From Flavobacterium sp. N502536 (GTDB lineage: Bacteria; Bacteroidota; Bacteroidia; Flavobacteriales; Flavobacteriaceae), in NCBI RefSeq assembly GCF_025947345.1, contig NZ_CP110011.1:4154001-4218000 (forward strand): DNA of 64,000 bases, written 5' to 3'. The position numbers and the translations under genes are program-made. The notes under the pieces were generated by a model. The model was not told the origin of the DNA and did not search any database. It worked only from the letters and a program-made list of their open reading frames with translations. Shown here piece by piece: positions 8,982-16,543 of the stretch (position 1 is the first letter of the stretch; each line of letters begins with the position of its first letter).

Positions 8982-9020
8982 AAAAAGACTAACAGGTTAT
9001 TGCAACCGTTAGTCTTTTTT
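8982..9020 (+). terminator. Strong rho-independent-type terminator
   Basis: The arms AAAAAGACTAAC (8982-8993) and GTTAGTCTTTTT (9008-9019) are perfect, with an inner GGTT/AACC extension, and a T-run follows. The A-tract on the other side would let it work on the minus strand too. Confidence 0.8.
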
Positions 9021-9047
9021 ATTTTAAACAGTAATTTATATTTATTT

Positions 9048-9080
9048 AAACCCGACAGGTTTTTAAAACCTGTCGGGTTT
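9048..9080. repeat. CCCGACAGG palindrome, copy 1
   Basis: The 33-base palindrome has perfect 16-base arms (AAACCCGACAGGTTTT and its complement) around a single T. Identical at 9648-9680, and close variants at 37062-37094 and 44378-44410. It lies just beyond the stop of the minus-strand gene ending at 9089 and may act as a bidirectional terminator. Confidence 0.9.
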
Positions 9081-9088
9081 GTTTTAAG

Positions 9089-9595
9089 TTATGACTCTTT
9101 TTCAATGAATTTTGCAATTCTAAAACTGTTTGTCATTAATAAATAACCAATTACAGCCTTGCAAAAATAGAAGATAATCCAACCAGATTTTGGGTAATCT
9201 TTAAATAAAGTTTTATCTTGAAAGAACATGAAAAACTGCTGTAATAATATGGGTACGTTCTGAATAAGCATATAGCCACCTATCACAATAATAGCTATTG
9301 AAATTATTTTATTCTGACTTGAATTCAGCTCTATTGTATTGTTTTCAAAACCTTTATCAAGTTTTAGTTTGTCAATTATCCAATTAGCTTTAAAAAGAAA
9401 AAATCGAGAGATTAAGTAAAAAATAAAAAGAACAAGCAAAATACAAAAAATGAGAATAAGTAAGTCTTTATTATCTTCATTTTCATATATAAAATAAATT
9501 GAAGAAATCCATTCCGGGATTATACTTACAGCTTGAAGAATTAAAATTAGGCCTAAAATCTTAATTAAGATGATCCAAAAGGTTTTTATTGACAT
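9089..9595 (-). CDS. Unknown membrane protein, about four transmembrane segments
   Basis: 168 residues with hydrophobic segments near residues 7-27, 43-64, 93-113 and 135-155. It starts MSIKTFWIILIKILGLILILQ and ends in a basic tail (FRIAKFIEKES). I recognise no family. It is bounded on both sides by identical copies of the 33-base CCCGACAGG palindrome (9048 and 9648), so it stands as an isolated cassette between repeats. Codon use looks like its neighbours. It is probably a real gene because the frame is clean and the hydrophobic pattern is regular. Confidence 0.65.
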   Translation of the reverse strand: MSIKTFWIILIKILGLILILQAVSIIPEWISSIYFIYENEDNKDLLILIFCILLVLFIFYLISRFFLFKANWIIDKLKLDKGFENNTIELNSSQNKIISIAIIVIGGYMLIQNVPILLQQFFMFFQDKTLFKDYPKSGWIIFYFCKAVIGYLLMTNSFRIAKFIEKES

Positions 9596-9647
9596 TGAAA
9601 AATATATTTAATCATTAGGGTCAGCAGTTCTTGTTGACAAAATATTT

Positions 9648-9680
9648 AAACCCGACAGGTTTTTAAAACCTGTCGGGTTT
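9648..9680. repeat. CCCGACAGG palindrome, copy 2
   Basis: Identical over all 33 bases to the copy at 9048-9080, including the preceding ATTT context. With that copy it brackets the small membrane-protein gene at 9089-9595. Confidence 0.9.
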
Positions 9681-9700
9681 GTATTTTTTATTGGTAGTAA

Positions 9701-10108
9701 TTAATTCGAATTCGACTCCAATTCAAACAATTGCACCTGACTTTTCAAGCGATCGATCAATAAATTCATCATTCGTTTGTTTAAACTCGAGGAGTTTTTA
9801 ATATAAGTATCGTATTCTTCAATGGTAAAAAGAGCGATTACAATTCCCTTTAGAGAATTTCGAAATTTGATGTCTTTTTGAATGGAGTTTTCGATGGTTT
9901 GGAGTTTTTTCTCGACTGTGTAGGAGTAAAAATCAGCTTTGTTTTTATTGACATAGTTGATAAAAACTGCGATAAATAAATCGTTTTGAAGTTTTAAAAT
10001 AGGTCTAATAGTCTGATTTTGAAACAACTCATCTGCTGAAGATTGAGCACTGATTGTTCCTAAAGTTTCGCCTCTGAATTCTTTTAAAAAAGTGTCTCTC
10101 GCTTCCAT
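9701..10108 (-). CDS. Conserved-type small helical protein, function unknown
   Basis: 135 residues, soluble and mostly helical, beginning MEARDTFLKEFRGETLGTISAQSSADELFQNQTIRPILKLQND. I have a sense of it as a Bacteroidota-specific protein sometimes labelled glyoxalase, but no glyoxalase motif is present, so no function is proposed. It is divergent from the acyl-CoA thioesterase gene, with about 60 bases between the two starts. Confidence 0.6.
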   Translation of the reverse strand: MEARDTFLKEFRGETLGTISAQSSADELFQNQTIRPILKLQNDLFIAVFINYVNKNKADFYSYTVEKKLQTIENSIQKDIKFRNSLKGIVIALFTIEEYDTYIKNSSSLNKRMMNLLIDRLKSQVQLFELESNSN

Positions 10109-10167
10109 GTTTTTTCTTTAAATTTAGAAAAAAATCCGATACAAAATTTTTTATTCAAACTAATATT

Positions 10168-10551
10168 ATGCGATTCCACACCAGAAAATGGGTAAAACCC
10201 GAAGATTTAAATCCAAACGGAACATTATTTGGCGGAAAGCTACTCGCCTGGATCGATGAAGAGCTGGCGCTGTACACGATCATTCAATTGGAGAACACCA
10301 GAGTCGTGACCAAGTACATGTCGGAAATTGATTTTAAAAGTTCTGCCCGACAAGGCGATATCGTCGAGATTGGAATTGATGTTGTAAAATTCGGAAACAC
10401 TTCACTCATTTTAAAATGTGCGGTACGCAATATGATGACCCGCGAAATCATCATTACCATAGACAAAACTACAATGGTGAATCTCGATGAAGACGGAAAA
10501 CCTAAAGCCCACGGAAAAACTCAAATTGAATTCGTAAAAGACCGTTTATAA
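10168..10551 (+). CDS. Acyl-CoA thioesterase, hotdog fold (YciA-like)
   Basis: 127 residues of the hotdog thioesterase family. The stretch NPNGTLFGGKLLAWIDEELAL near residue 16 contains the conserved Asn, Gly-Gly and acidic residue (Asp) that act in catalysis, and VVTKYMSEIDFKSSARQGDIVEI matches the following strands. It hydrolyses acyl-CoA thioesters; chain-length preference cannot be judged. It is immediately followed, 35 bases later, by a small lipoprotein gene. Confidence 0.88.
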   Translation: MRFHTRKWVKPEDLNPNGTLFGGKLLAWIDEELALYTIIQLENTRVVTKYMSEIDFKSSARQGDIVEIGIDVVKFGNTSLILKCAVRNMMTREIIITIDKTTMVNLDEDGKPKAHGKTQIEFVKDRL

Positions 10552-10586
10552 TTCTTTATATTATGTACCGGTTTAAAACTTCAAAA

Positions 10587-11015
10587 ATGACTAAAAAAAA
10601 TATACTTGTTTCTTTATTGTTTGTTCTGCTGTTGTCCTGTAATTCAAAAGAAAATAAAGACAGTTATAACCATGCTGTTTATCGTGCGGTTCACAAAGGA
10701 GATACCGCTGTTCTCGACATTCATATCAACGACAAAAGGTTTTTCGGTCGTTATGAAGTGTTTTATCATAAAATAGGTAAAGATTCCGGCGATGTAAGGG
10801 GAGATATTAAAGGAGATACTTTTAGAGGTGATTTTCATTTTATCTCTAATGGAGGCAGCTGGAAAAGGGTTCCTTTGGCTTTACTTAAGAAAGACAACAA
10901 ACTGTTTTTAGGAAAAGGAGTAATTGGTACCTATTTCAATCTTCCGCTTTTTTTACCCGAAGTACCCATTGAGTATGACAATTCGCAATTTGTTTTTGAA
11001 AAAATTAAAGAATAG
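10587..11015 (+). CDS. Small lipoprotein, function unknown
   Basis: 142 residues from the ATG at 10587. An upstream in-frame ATG at 10563 would add eight residues before the signal sequence; the internal start gives a better signal peptide (MTKKNILVSLLFVLLLSC). The lipobox is LLLSC. The mature part is beta-rich, with repeated Gly-Asp words (KGDTAVL, GDVRGDIKGDTFRGDF) suggesting a small barrel or sandwich. Its TAG stop is supplied by the end of the palindromic element that follows. Confidence 0.65.
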   Translation: MTKKNILVSLLFVLLLSCNSKENKDSYNHAVYRAVHKGDTAVLDIHINDKRFFGRYEVFYHKIGKDSGDVRGDIKGDTFRGDFHFISNGGSWKRVPLALLKKDNKLFLGKGVIGTYFNLPLFLPEVPIEYDNSQFVFEKIKE

Positions 11016-11096
11016 TTTTCAGTCGCAGTCGCAGTTTCCAGTTTTAAACTGCGACTGAATACTGAGACTGCGACTGAATACTGAGACTGAAAACTA
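11013..11096. repeat. Nested palindrome spanning the stops of two convergent genes
   Basis: The outer arms TAGTTTTCAGTC (11013-11024) and GACTGAAAACTA (11085-11096) are perfect 12-base inverted repeats. Inside, CAGTCGCAGTTT (11026-11037) pairs with AAACTGCGACTG (11046-11057), and a unit of about 19 bases containing CTGCGACTGAATACTGAGA is tandemly duplicated. The terminal TAG at each end is the stop codon of the lipoprotein gene (plus) and of the MscS gene (minus). A related sequence follows the TAG at 52640-52642. Confidence 0.85.
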
Positions 11097-12350
11097 CTCA
11101 AATCGCCCAATCTTCGAAGGCAATTCAAATATTTCAAGATCAAAATATTCTACTGAAGCCATCACATGGTCAAAAATATCGGCCATAATATATTCGTAGT
11201 TGGCCCAGCGTTTATCGCTCGAGAAAGCATAAATCTCTAAAGGAACTCCATTTGCGGTCGACTGCAACTGACGGCACATCATGTGCATGTCCTTGTTTAG
11301 GCCTGGGTGTGTTATTAAATACTGCATGATATACTTACGGAACAATCCTAAATTGGTCATATTACGGCCATTGAGTGCCAAAGTTTTGTCAACACCACGC
11401 AGATCGTTGTATTTATCGATTTCGGACTGTCTGGTTTCGATATAGGAAGCAATCAATTGTACTTTTTTCATCTGATTCAAATCTTCATCATTCAGAAAAC
11501 GAATACTGCTGCTTTTAATCAAAACGTGTCTTTTGATGCGTCGTCCATCAGACTTCTGCATACCGCGCCAGTTCTGGAAAGAATCAGAGCTTAGAGCATA
11601 AGTAGGTATTGTGGTAATCGTGTTATCAAAATTTCGAACCTTAACAGTCGTCAGGTTAATCTCGATTACATCCCCGTCTGCGCCAAATTTATCCATGGTA
11701 ATCCAGTCACCAATACGAACCATGTCGTTGATGGCCACCTGAACGCTCGATACAAATCCGAGGATTGTATCCCTGAAAATTAAGATAATAATAGCCGAAA
11801 GCGTTCCTAAAATAGTCAGCAGTTCGCCTTGCTTGATTCCAAACAACTTGGAGATAATAATCGCAACCCCAAAAATCCAGAGCACAATCATAATAACCTG
11901 AACGAAGCTGTCGATTGGTTTGTCGCTGTATTCCGGTTTTTGTTTTAAATAATCGCGTAAGGCATTAAAAATAGTCCTGGTAATCCACAATCCGAGCAAA
12001 ACGATATAAACCCCAACTATTTTTCCAAAAACCGACTCCCAGTACTCGTATTTGTCGAGAATAATTGGAACGGCTTTGTAAATAAAGAAAAACGGAATTA
12101 AGTATGCCGTGTATTTGGTCGTTTTATTGTGAATCAGATAATCGTCAAATTTTGTTTTGGTACGCTGCGCAAAAACGGCAGTCAGCGTAACCAAAACAAA
12201 CTTTGCCAGATAATAAATGGCGTAGGCCAGTATCACCATGATGGCGATATTAAAGATCAAGCTGACATAAGACGCTATGTTACGACTCATGCCCCAATCT
12301 CTAAAAATAGGGTATAAAAAATTAAATATTTTATCCAAAAGTCTAGGCAT
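11094..12350 (-). CDS. MscS-family mechanosensitive channel
   Basis: 418 residues. The N-terminal half has about four or five transmembrane segments; the MscS core follows at about residues 180-260, with the pore-helix-like LLTILGTLSAIIILIF, the FRDTILGFVSSVQVAINDMVRIGDWI signature and a beta-domain (VRNFDNTITTIPTYALSS). The C-terminal cytoplasmic part is long, as in the YbdG-type branch. It should open under membrane tension on osmotic downshift. It overlaps the last 8 bases of the DUF3817 gene, implying translational coupling. Confidence 0.88.
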   Translation of the reverse strand: MPRLLDKIFNFLYPIFRDWGMSRNIASYVSLIFNIAIMVILAYAIYYLAKFVLVTLTAVFAQRTKTKFDDYLIHNKTTKYTAYLIPFFFIYKAVPIILDKYEYWESVFGKIVGVYIVLLGLWITRTIFNALRDYLKQKPEYSDKPIDSFVQVIMIVLWIFGVAIIISKLFGIKQGELLTILGTLSAIIILIFRDTILGFVSSVQVAINDMVRIGDWITMDKFGADGDVIEINLTTVKVRNFDNTITTIPTYALSSDSFQNWRGMQKSDGRRIKRHVLIKSSSIRFLNDEDLNQMKKVQLIASYIETRQSEIDKYNDLRGVDKTLALNGRNMTNLGLFRKYIMQYLITHPGLNKDMHMMCRQLQSTANGVPLEIYAFSSDKRWANYEYIMADIFDHVMASVEYFDLEIFELPSKIGRFE

Positions 12351-12630
12351 TATTCTCCAGGTATTTTTTCTCTACATAAAAAGTTCCAAACGGAATAAGT
12401 GACGCGATCTGTATAATGGCAAAGGTTTTTAAATCCCAATTTTGAGGTTTTTTAAGTAAAAACGCCAGTAATACATAACCAATAAATAAAACACCATGAG
12501 TCATTCCCAGCGGACGTAACAGGGTGTGATAAAGTTCGGGATTATTGGTTTTGATGAAAAGCATATTGGTAAATAATACTAGGTAAGAGATTCCCTCTAA
12601 AATTGCAGTAACTTTGAAAATCTTGAGCAT
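12343..12630 (-). CDS. DUF3817 membrane protein
   Basis: 95 residues with three hydrophobic segments; the ILEGISYLVLF start and the RPLGMTHGVLFIGYVLLAF segment are typical of DUF3817, a family of small integral membrane proteins of unknown role. Its stop overlaps the start of the MscS gene by 8 bases on the same strand, so the two probably form an operon. Confidence 0.82.
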   Translation of the reverse strand: MLKIFKVTAILEGISYLVLFTNMLFIKTNNPELYHTLLRPLGMTHGVLFIGYVLLAFLLKKPQNWDLKTFAIIQIASLIPFGTFYVEKKYLENNA

Positions 12631-12680
12631 ATTCTATTTTTTGAGTTTAATACCAGCAAAATTAAGTATTATCGTTGGTA

Positions 12681-12715
12681 TTTGAAGTATGAATCAGGAA
12701 AGTAATTTACTTTTG
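12681..12715 (+). promoter_or_regulatory. Candidate promoter for the DUF6155 gene
   Basis: TTTG at 12681-12684 and TACTTTTG at 12708-12715, an exact TAnnTTTG, with a 23-base gap that is at the long end for this promoter class. The ATG follows 18 bases later. Confidence 0.5.
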
Positions 12716-12733
12716 TAATCTTAAACTTTGATA

Positions 12734-13264
12734 ATGAGTAAACGCGATTTAAAAAAATATCTTGCCGAATTAAACAAAGAGCAGCTCGAAGAGCAGATTG
12801 TCGAATTGTATGAAAAGTTTAGTCCGGTTAAAGTGTATTACGATTTTGTTTTCAATCCAAAAGAAGATAAGCTGCTGCAGGAATGTAAGGTGAAGATTTC
12901 GCACGAATACTTTCCAATTAAAAAAGCAGGAGCCAAAAGACGTCCCAAAGCAAAACTGCGTCGCTCAGTGGCACAGAAATACATCAAACATTTTATTTTA
13001 TTGGGAGTTGATCCGTTTGTTGTCGCCGACATTATGCATTACAACATAGAGATCGCGCAAACGTATTCATCACAAAATCCGGTTAAGCAGGAATTGTTTT
13101 ACAAAAGCATCCTGAATTCATTTGAGCAGGCCGTAAATTTTTCTATTTCCAATGGAATTTTAGCTGATTTTAAAGAAAGAATTATAGCCATTCAACAAGA
13201 AACTCTTCAACAAAAATGGAAAAACAAGTATGATTTTGAGGCAATTTTAGAGAAAATCGATTAA
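12734..13264 (+). CDS. DUF6155-family protein
   Basis: 176 residues from the ATG at 12734; the two codons before it (TTG ATA) are not a convincing start. The N-terminal helix (MSKRDLKKYLAELNKEQLEEQIVELYEKF) and the YYDFVFNPKEDKLLQECKVKI segment resemble the DUF6155 family, which is soluble and uncharacterised. A basic patch (KKAGAKRRPKAKLRRSVAQK) in the middle could bind nucleic acid, but this is only a suggestion. No operon partner is evident. Confidence 0.7.
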   Translation: MSKRDLKKYLAELNKEQLEEQIVELYEKFSPVKVYYDFVFNPKEDKLLQECKVKISHEYFPIKKAGAKRRPKAKLRRSVAQKYIKHFILLGVDPFVVADIMHYNIEIAQTYSSQNPVKQELFYKSILNSFEQAVNFSISNGILADFKERIIAIQQETLQQKWKNKYDFEAILEKID

Positions 13265-13347
13265 TAAAAGCAGTTCTCATAAAAAATCTTATTTAAAAAA
13301 AACATTTATTTTAGGTTAAAATAAAGTGAAAAACTGTTTTTTCGGTG

Positions 13348-13355
13348 TATTTTTG
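13348..13355 (+). promoter_or_regulatory. Candidate -7 box for the SF2 helicase gene
   Basis: TATTTTTG is an exact TAnnTTTG match 20 bases upstream of the ATG at 13376. No TTTG was seen at the right distance upstream. Confidence 0.45.
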
Positions 13356-13375
13356 CAAAAATCCAAAAAATAACA

Positions 13376-14917
13376 ATGTCTCAAAACACTTTAGAAATAG
13401 AAAGAGAAGAGAAAAAAGAACTTTATGCATATCAGAAAGGCGACATCGATGCCATTTTTGAACGTTTAGACAATGCTCCTCAGAAACATCATTTATTATA
13501 TCAATTGCCTACTGGTGGTGGAAAAACAGTGATTTTTTCCGAAATCGTTCGTCGTTATTTAGCTAATAATGATAAAAAAGTGGTTGTTCTAACACACCGT
13601 ATCGAACTTTGTAAGCAAACCTCTAAAATGCTGAAAGGGTTTGGTGTTTCTAACAAAATCATTAATAGTAAAGTAAAGGAATTACCGGATCAAAACGATT
13701 TTTCATGTTTCGTAGCGATGGTAGAGACCTTAAAAAACCGTATCAATGACGAAAAGTTACATTTAGACAATATTGGTTTGGTTATTATTGATGAGGCGCA
13801 TTACAACTCATTCCGAAAACTATTAAACTCATTCAAAAACGCTTTTATTCTTGGAGTAACAGCAACACCTTTGAGTTCAAACATAAAATTACCAATGCAC
13901 CAGAGTTACAATGAACTTATTGTGGGAGACACCATCAGTTCATTGATTGACAAAGGATTCCTGGCACGTGCCACTACTTATAGTTATGATGTTGGATTAA
14001 CCTCTCTTAAAGTAGGTATCAATGGAGATTATACCGTAAAATCATCAGATGATTTATATACGAATACCATTATGCAGGAAAAATTACTGCATGCCTATAC
14101 CGAGCGTTCATTAGGTAAAAAGACTCTGATTTTCAATAATGGTATCCACACTTCGTTATACGTATATGAAACGTTTAGAGAAGCGGGGTATGACATCAGA
14201 CACCTTGATAACACCAGTAGTTCTGAAGAACGTAAAGACATCTTACAGTGGTTCAAAAAGACACCTGATGCGATTTTGACTTCTGTGGGAATCTTAACAA
14301 CCGGTTTTGATGAACCAACAGTTGAAACAATTATTCTAAACAGAGCAACAAAATCATTAACTTTATACTACCAGATGATTGGGCGTGGTTCTCGTAAATT
14401 ACCTGGAAAAGATGAATTTACAGTAATTGATTTGGGTAACAATGCCGCACGTTTTGGTTTGTGGAGTGAGCCGGTAAACTGGCAGCACATCTTTAAATCA
14501 CCTGAATTTTATTTGGAGAATTTACGTGATGATACCGAGATTGAAATGTACTTCAAATACAGTATGCCACCGGAGTTGCGTGCTAAATTTAGCAAAACGG
14601 CCGATGTTACTTTTGATGTAGATGAAGAGCATAAATTAATCATCAAACAAAATTTACGTTCTAAGGTTGTATTGGATAAATCATTAGAGCAGCATGCTTC
14701 AATGTGTGTTGACAATACCGAAACTTTACAAGAAGCAAAATCATTAGGCAGAGAATTGGATGACGATATAGATTGCCGTATCAAGCGTTATGCAAAATGT
14801 TTGAGCCAATGTAGTAAAAACTACCGCGAATGGCTGGTTGAAGACTATAAAAAGAACCTGACCTTATTAATAGGCAAGAAGTATCGTGAAAAAATCATGA
14901 ACGAGCCGGACGAATAG
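13376..14917 (+). CDS. SF2 DEAD/DEAH-box helicase (restriction-subunit-like)
   Basis: 513 residues. Motif I is LPTGGGKTVIF (about residue 44), motif II is IDEAH (about 139), motif III-like VTATP follows, and motif VI is YYQMIGRGSRK (about 330). The layout matches the ResIII/UvrB-like SF2 helicases that are common in Bacteroidota. The C-terminal 130 residues contain three cysteines near DCRIKRYAKCLSQCSK that could bind metal. There is no methylase or specificity gene nearby, so a restriction role is unlikely; repair or RNA work is possible. The DEAD-box helicase gene follows on the same strand. Confidence 0.85.
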   Translation: MSQNTLEIEREEKKELYAYQKGDIDAIFERLDNAPQKHHLLYQLPTGGGKTVIFSEIVRRYLANNDKKVVVLTHRIELCKQTSKMLKGFGVSNKIINSKVKELPDQNDFSCFVAMVETLKNRINDEKLHLDNIGLVIIDEAHYNSFRKLLNSFKNAFILGVTATPLSSNIKLPMHQSYNELIVGDTISSLIDKGFLARATTYSYDVGLTSLKVGINGDYTVKSSDDLYTNTIMQEKLLHAYTERSLGKKTLIFNNGIHTSLYVYETFREAGYDIRHLDNTSSSEERKDILQWFKKTPDAILTSVGILTTGFDEPTVETIILNRATKSLTLYYQMIGRGSRKLPGKDEFTVIDLGNNAARFGLWSEPVNWQHIFKSPEFYLENLRDDTEIEMYFKYSMPPELRAKFSKTADVTFDVDEEHKLIIKQNLRSKVVLDKSLEQHASMCVDNTETLQEAKSLGRELDDDIDCRIKRYAKCLSQCSKNYREWLVEDYKKNLTLLIGKKYREKIMNEPDE

Positions 14918-14979
14918 AGATATTTTGTTTCAGCTTGTCGCGCTGAGCGAAATAAATGTTACAATATGTCATTTCGACG

Positions 14980-15039
14980 AAGGAGAAATCGCACTGGTAT
15001 TACACAAAGTTTGTCGAATATTGGATGCGATTTCTCCTT
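14980..15039. repeat. GAAGGAGAAATCGC inverted repeat
   Basis: AAGGAGAAATCGCA (14980-14993) is perfectly complementary to TGCGATTTCTCCTT (15026-15039) across a 32-base loop; the flank ATGTCATTTCGACG at 14966-14979 links it to the larger element at 17915-18019. The repeat lies upstream of the DEAD-box gene and creates a spurious open frame in front of it. Confidence 0.85.
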
Positions 15040-15125
15040 TGCAACTTACTAGAAACTCATTTTTAAGTTCTCAAAGCAACCTGAAACTTGAAACAAATAA
15101 AAACAAAATAAACAAAATAAAAAGT

Positions 15126-16460
15126 ATGTCTAAACAATTCTCATCATTAGGAATTTCAGCACCAATTTTAAAAGCGTTAAGCGAATTGAATATTGTTGAA
15201 CCTACGGAAATCCAACAAAAAACAATTCCGTTACTTTTAGCTGAAACTCACGATGTAGTTGGTTTAGCCAAAACCGGAACCGGTAAAACAGCTGCCTTCG
15301 GATTGCCATTGCTGCAATTAATCGATACAGAATCTCCTGTAGTTCAGGCCGTCATTTTGGTTCCAACAAGAGAGCTTGGACAACAAATATTCAGAAATTT
15401 AGAAGGTTTCGGAAAACACCTTCCAAACGTTTCTATCGCTTCCACTTGTGGAGGAATTCCAATAAAACCACAAATCGAACGCTTGACTCAGCCTACCCAT
15501 ATTGTAGTAGCAACACCGGGACGTTTGATCGATTTGATTCAGCGCAAAGCCATTGATTTAAAACAAACAGCCTATTTAGTACTGGATGAAGCCGATGAAA
15601 TGGTCTCTATCCTTAAAGAGAGTTTGGACGAAATTGTTGCTGAACTTCCTAAAAAACACCGTACTTTATTGTTCTCCGCTACTTTACCGGGAACAATCAA
15701 GCAGTTGATTCAGAATTACTTAAATAAAAATGTTGTTCAGGTTAGCGCAAGCATGGAAACTGTTGGGAACCAAGGGATTGATCACGAATATATTGTAGTA
15801 GATCCCATTGAAAAACTGGATGTTTTGATGCATTTTTTAAATTCAAGAGAAGGCGAACGCGGTATTATTTTCTGTAAAACCAAAGCAGCAGTCAATAAAC
15901 TGGCCAAGAATCTGGCCATCAATCGTTTTTCTTCTGGAGCGCTTCACGGTAGTTTGTCACAGGGAATTCGTGACAGGATTATGGAGCAGTTTCGTGAGGG
16001 GCACATCAACATACTGGTCGCTACCGATTTAGCTGCAAGAGGAATCGACGTAAAAGAAATTTCTTATGTAGTCAACTATCATCTTCCTGACACCTACGAA
16101 AACTATGTTCACCGTAGCGGAAGAACCGCGAGAGCAGGAGCAAAAGGGCTATCATTAACCGTTTTGCAGGAAGAAGAAGTAGTAGAAATTCCTGAATTTG
16201 AACAAGAACTGGGGATTAAATTTACTAAATTTCAAAAACCTTCGGTAGCAAGTCTTGAAGAAAACAATACGCTTTTATGGGCCAAACAAATTTTCAAAAC
16301 AAAACCGAATCATGATATTTCAACAGAATTAAAAACTAAGGTAAAAACAGTTTTTCATCATCTGACTAAAGACGAACTGATTGAGAAATTGTTAGCCAAT
16401 TATGTTTTACAGAACAAAGTTGAAGTGGCCGAAAAACCTGTTAAAAAATTCAAAAAGTAA
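15126..16460 (+). CDS. DEAD-box ATP-dependent RNA helicase
   Basis: 444 residues from the ATG at 15126. The frame is open back to 14925, but that part is made of the inverted repeat at 14980-15039 and a TTGAAAC-type repeat, whereas MSKQFSSLGISAPILKAL is a standard DEAD-box start. Motifs: Q motif EPTEIQQKTIP, motif I AKTGTGKTAA (about residue 48), DEAD (about 154), SAT (about 184), and HRSGRTAR (about 328). It is expected to remodel RNA or ribosomal precursors. The C-terminus is short and basic (EKPVKKFKK). Confidence 0.92.
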   Translation: MSKQFSSLGISAPILKALSELNIVEPTEIQQKTIPLLLAETHDVVGLAKTGTGKTAAFGLPLLQLIDTESPVVQAVILVPTRELGQQIFRNLEGFGKHLPNVSIASTCGGIPIKPQIERLTQPTHIVVATPGRLIDLIQRKAIDLKQTAYLVLDEADEMVSILKESLDEIVAELPKKHRTLLFSATLPGTIKQLIQNYLNKNVVQVSASMETVGNQGIDHEYIVVDPIEKLDVLMHFLNSREGERGIIFCKTKAAVNKLAKNLAINRFSSGALHGSLSQGIRDRIMEQFREGHINILVATDLAARGIDVKEISYVVNYHLPDTYENYVHRSGRTARAGAKGLSLTVLQEEEVVEIPEFEQELGIKFTKFQKPSVASLEENNTLLWAKQIFKTKPNHDISTELKTKVKTVFHHLTKDELIEKLLANYVLQNKVEVAEKPVKKFKK

Positions 16461-16543
16461 TATTTGCGGCAATTAACTTTGCTAATTTATGTTGTATATT
16501 TATAAGGTAATTTTAGTATAATCTTACTTAATAAACAGCATAT

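Noticed and set aside
9048..9080. CRISPR-like repeat array considered because of identical palindromes.
   Set aside because: Only four dispersed copies, no regular spacers and no cas genes.
13376..16460. Two adjacent SF2 helicases considered as part of a defence or restriction island.
   Set aside because: No methylase, nuclease or other defence gene flanks them; the DEAD-box protein is a standard RNA helicase and both look chromosomal.
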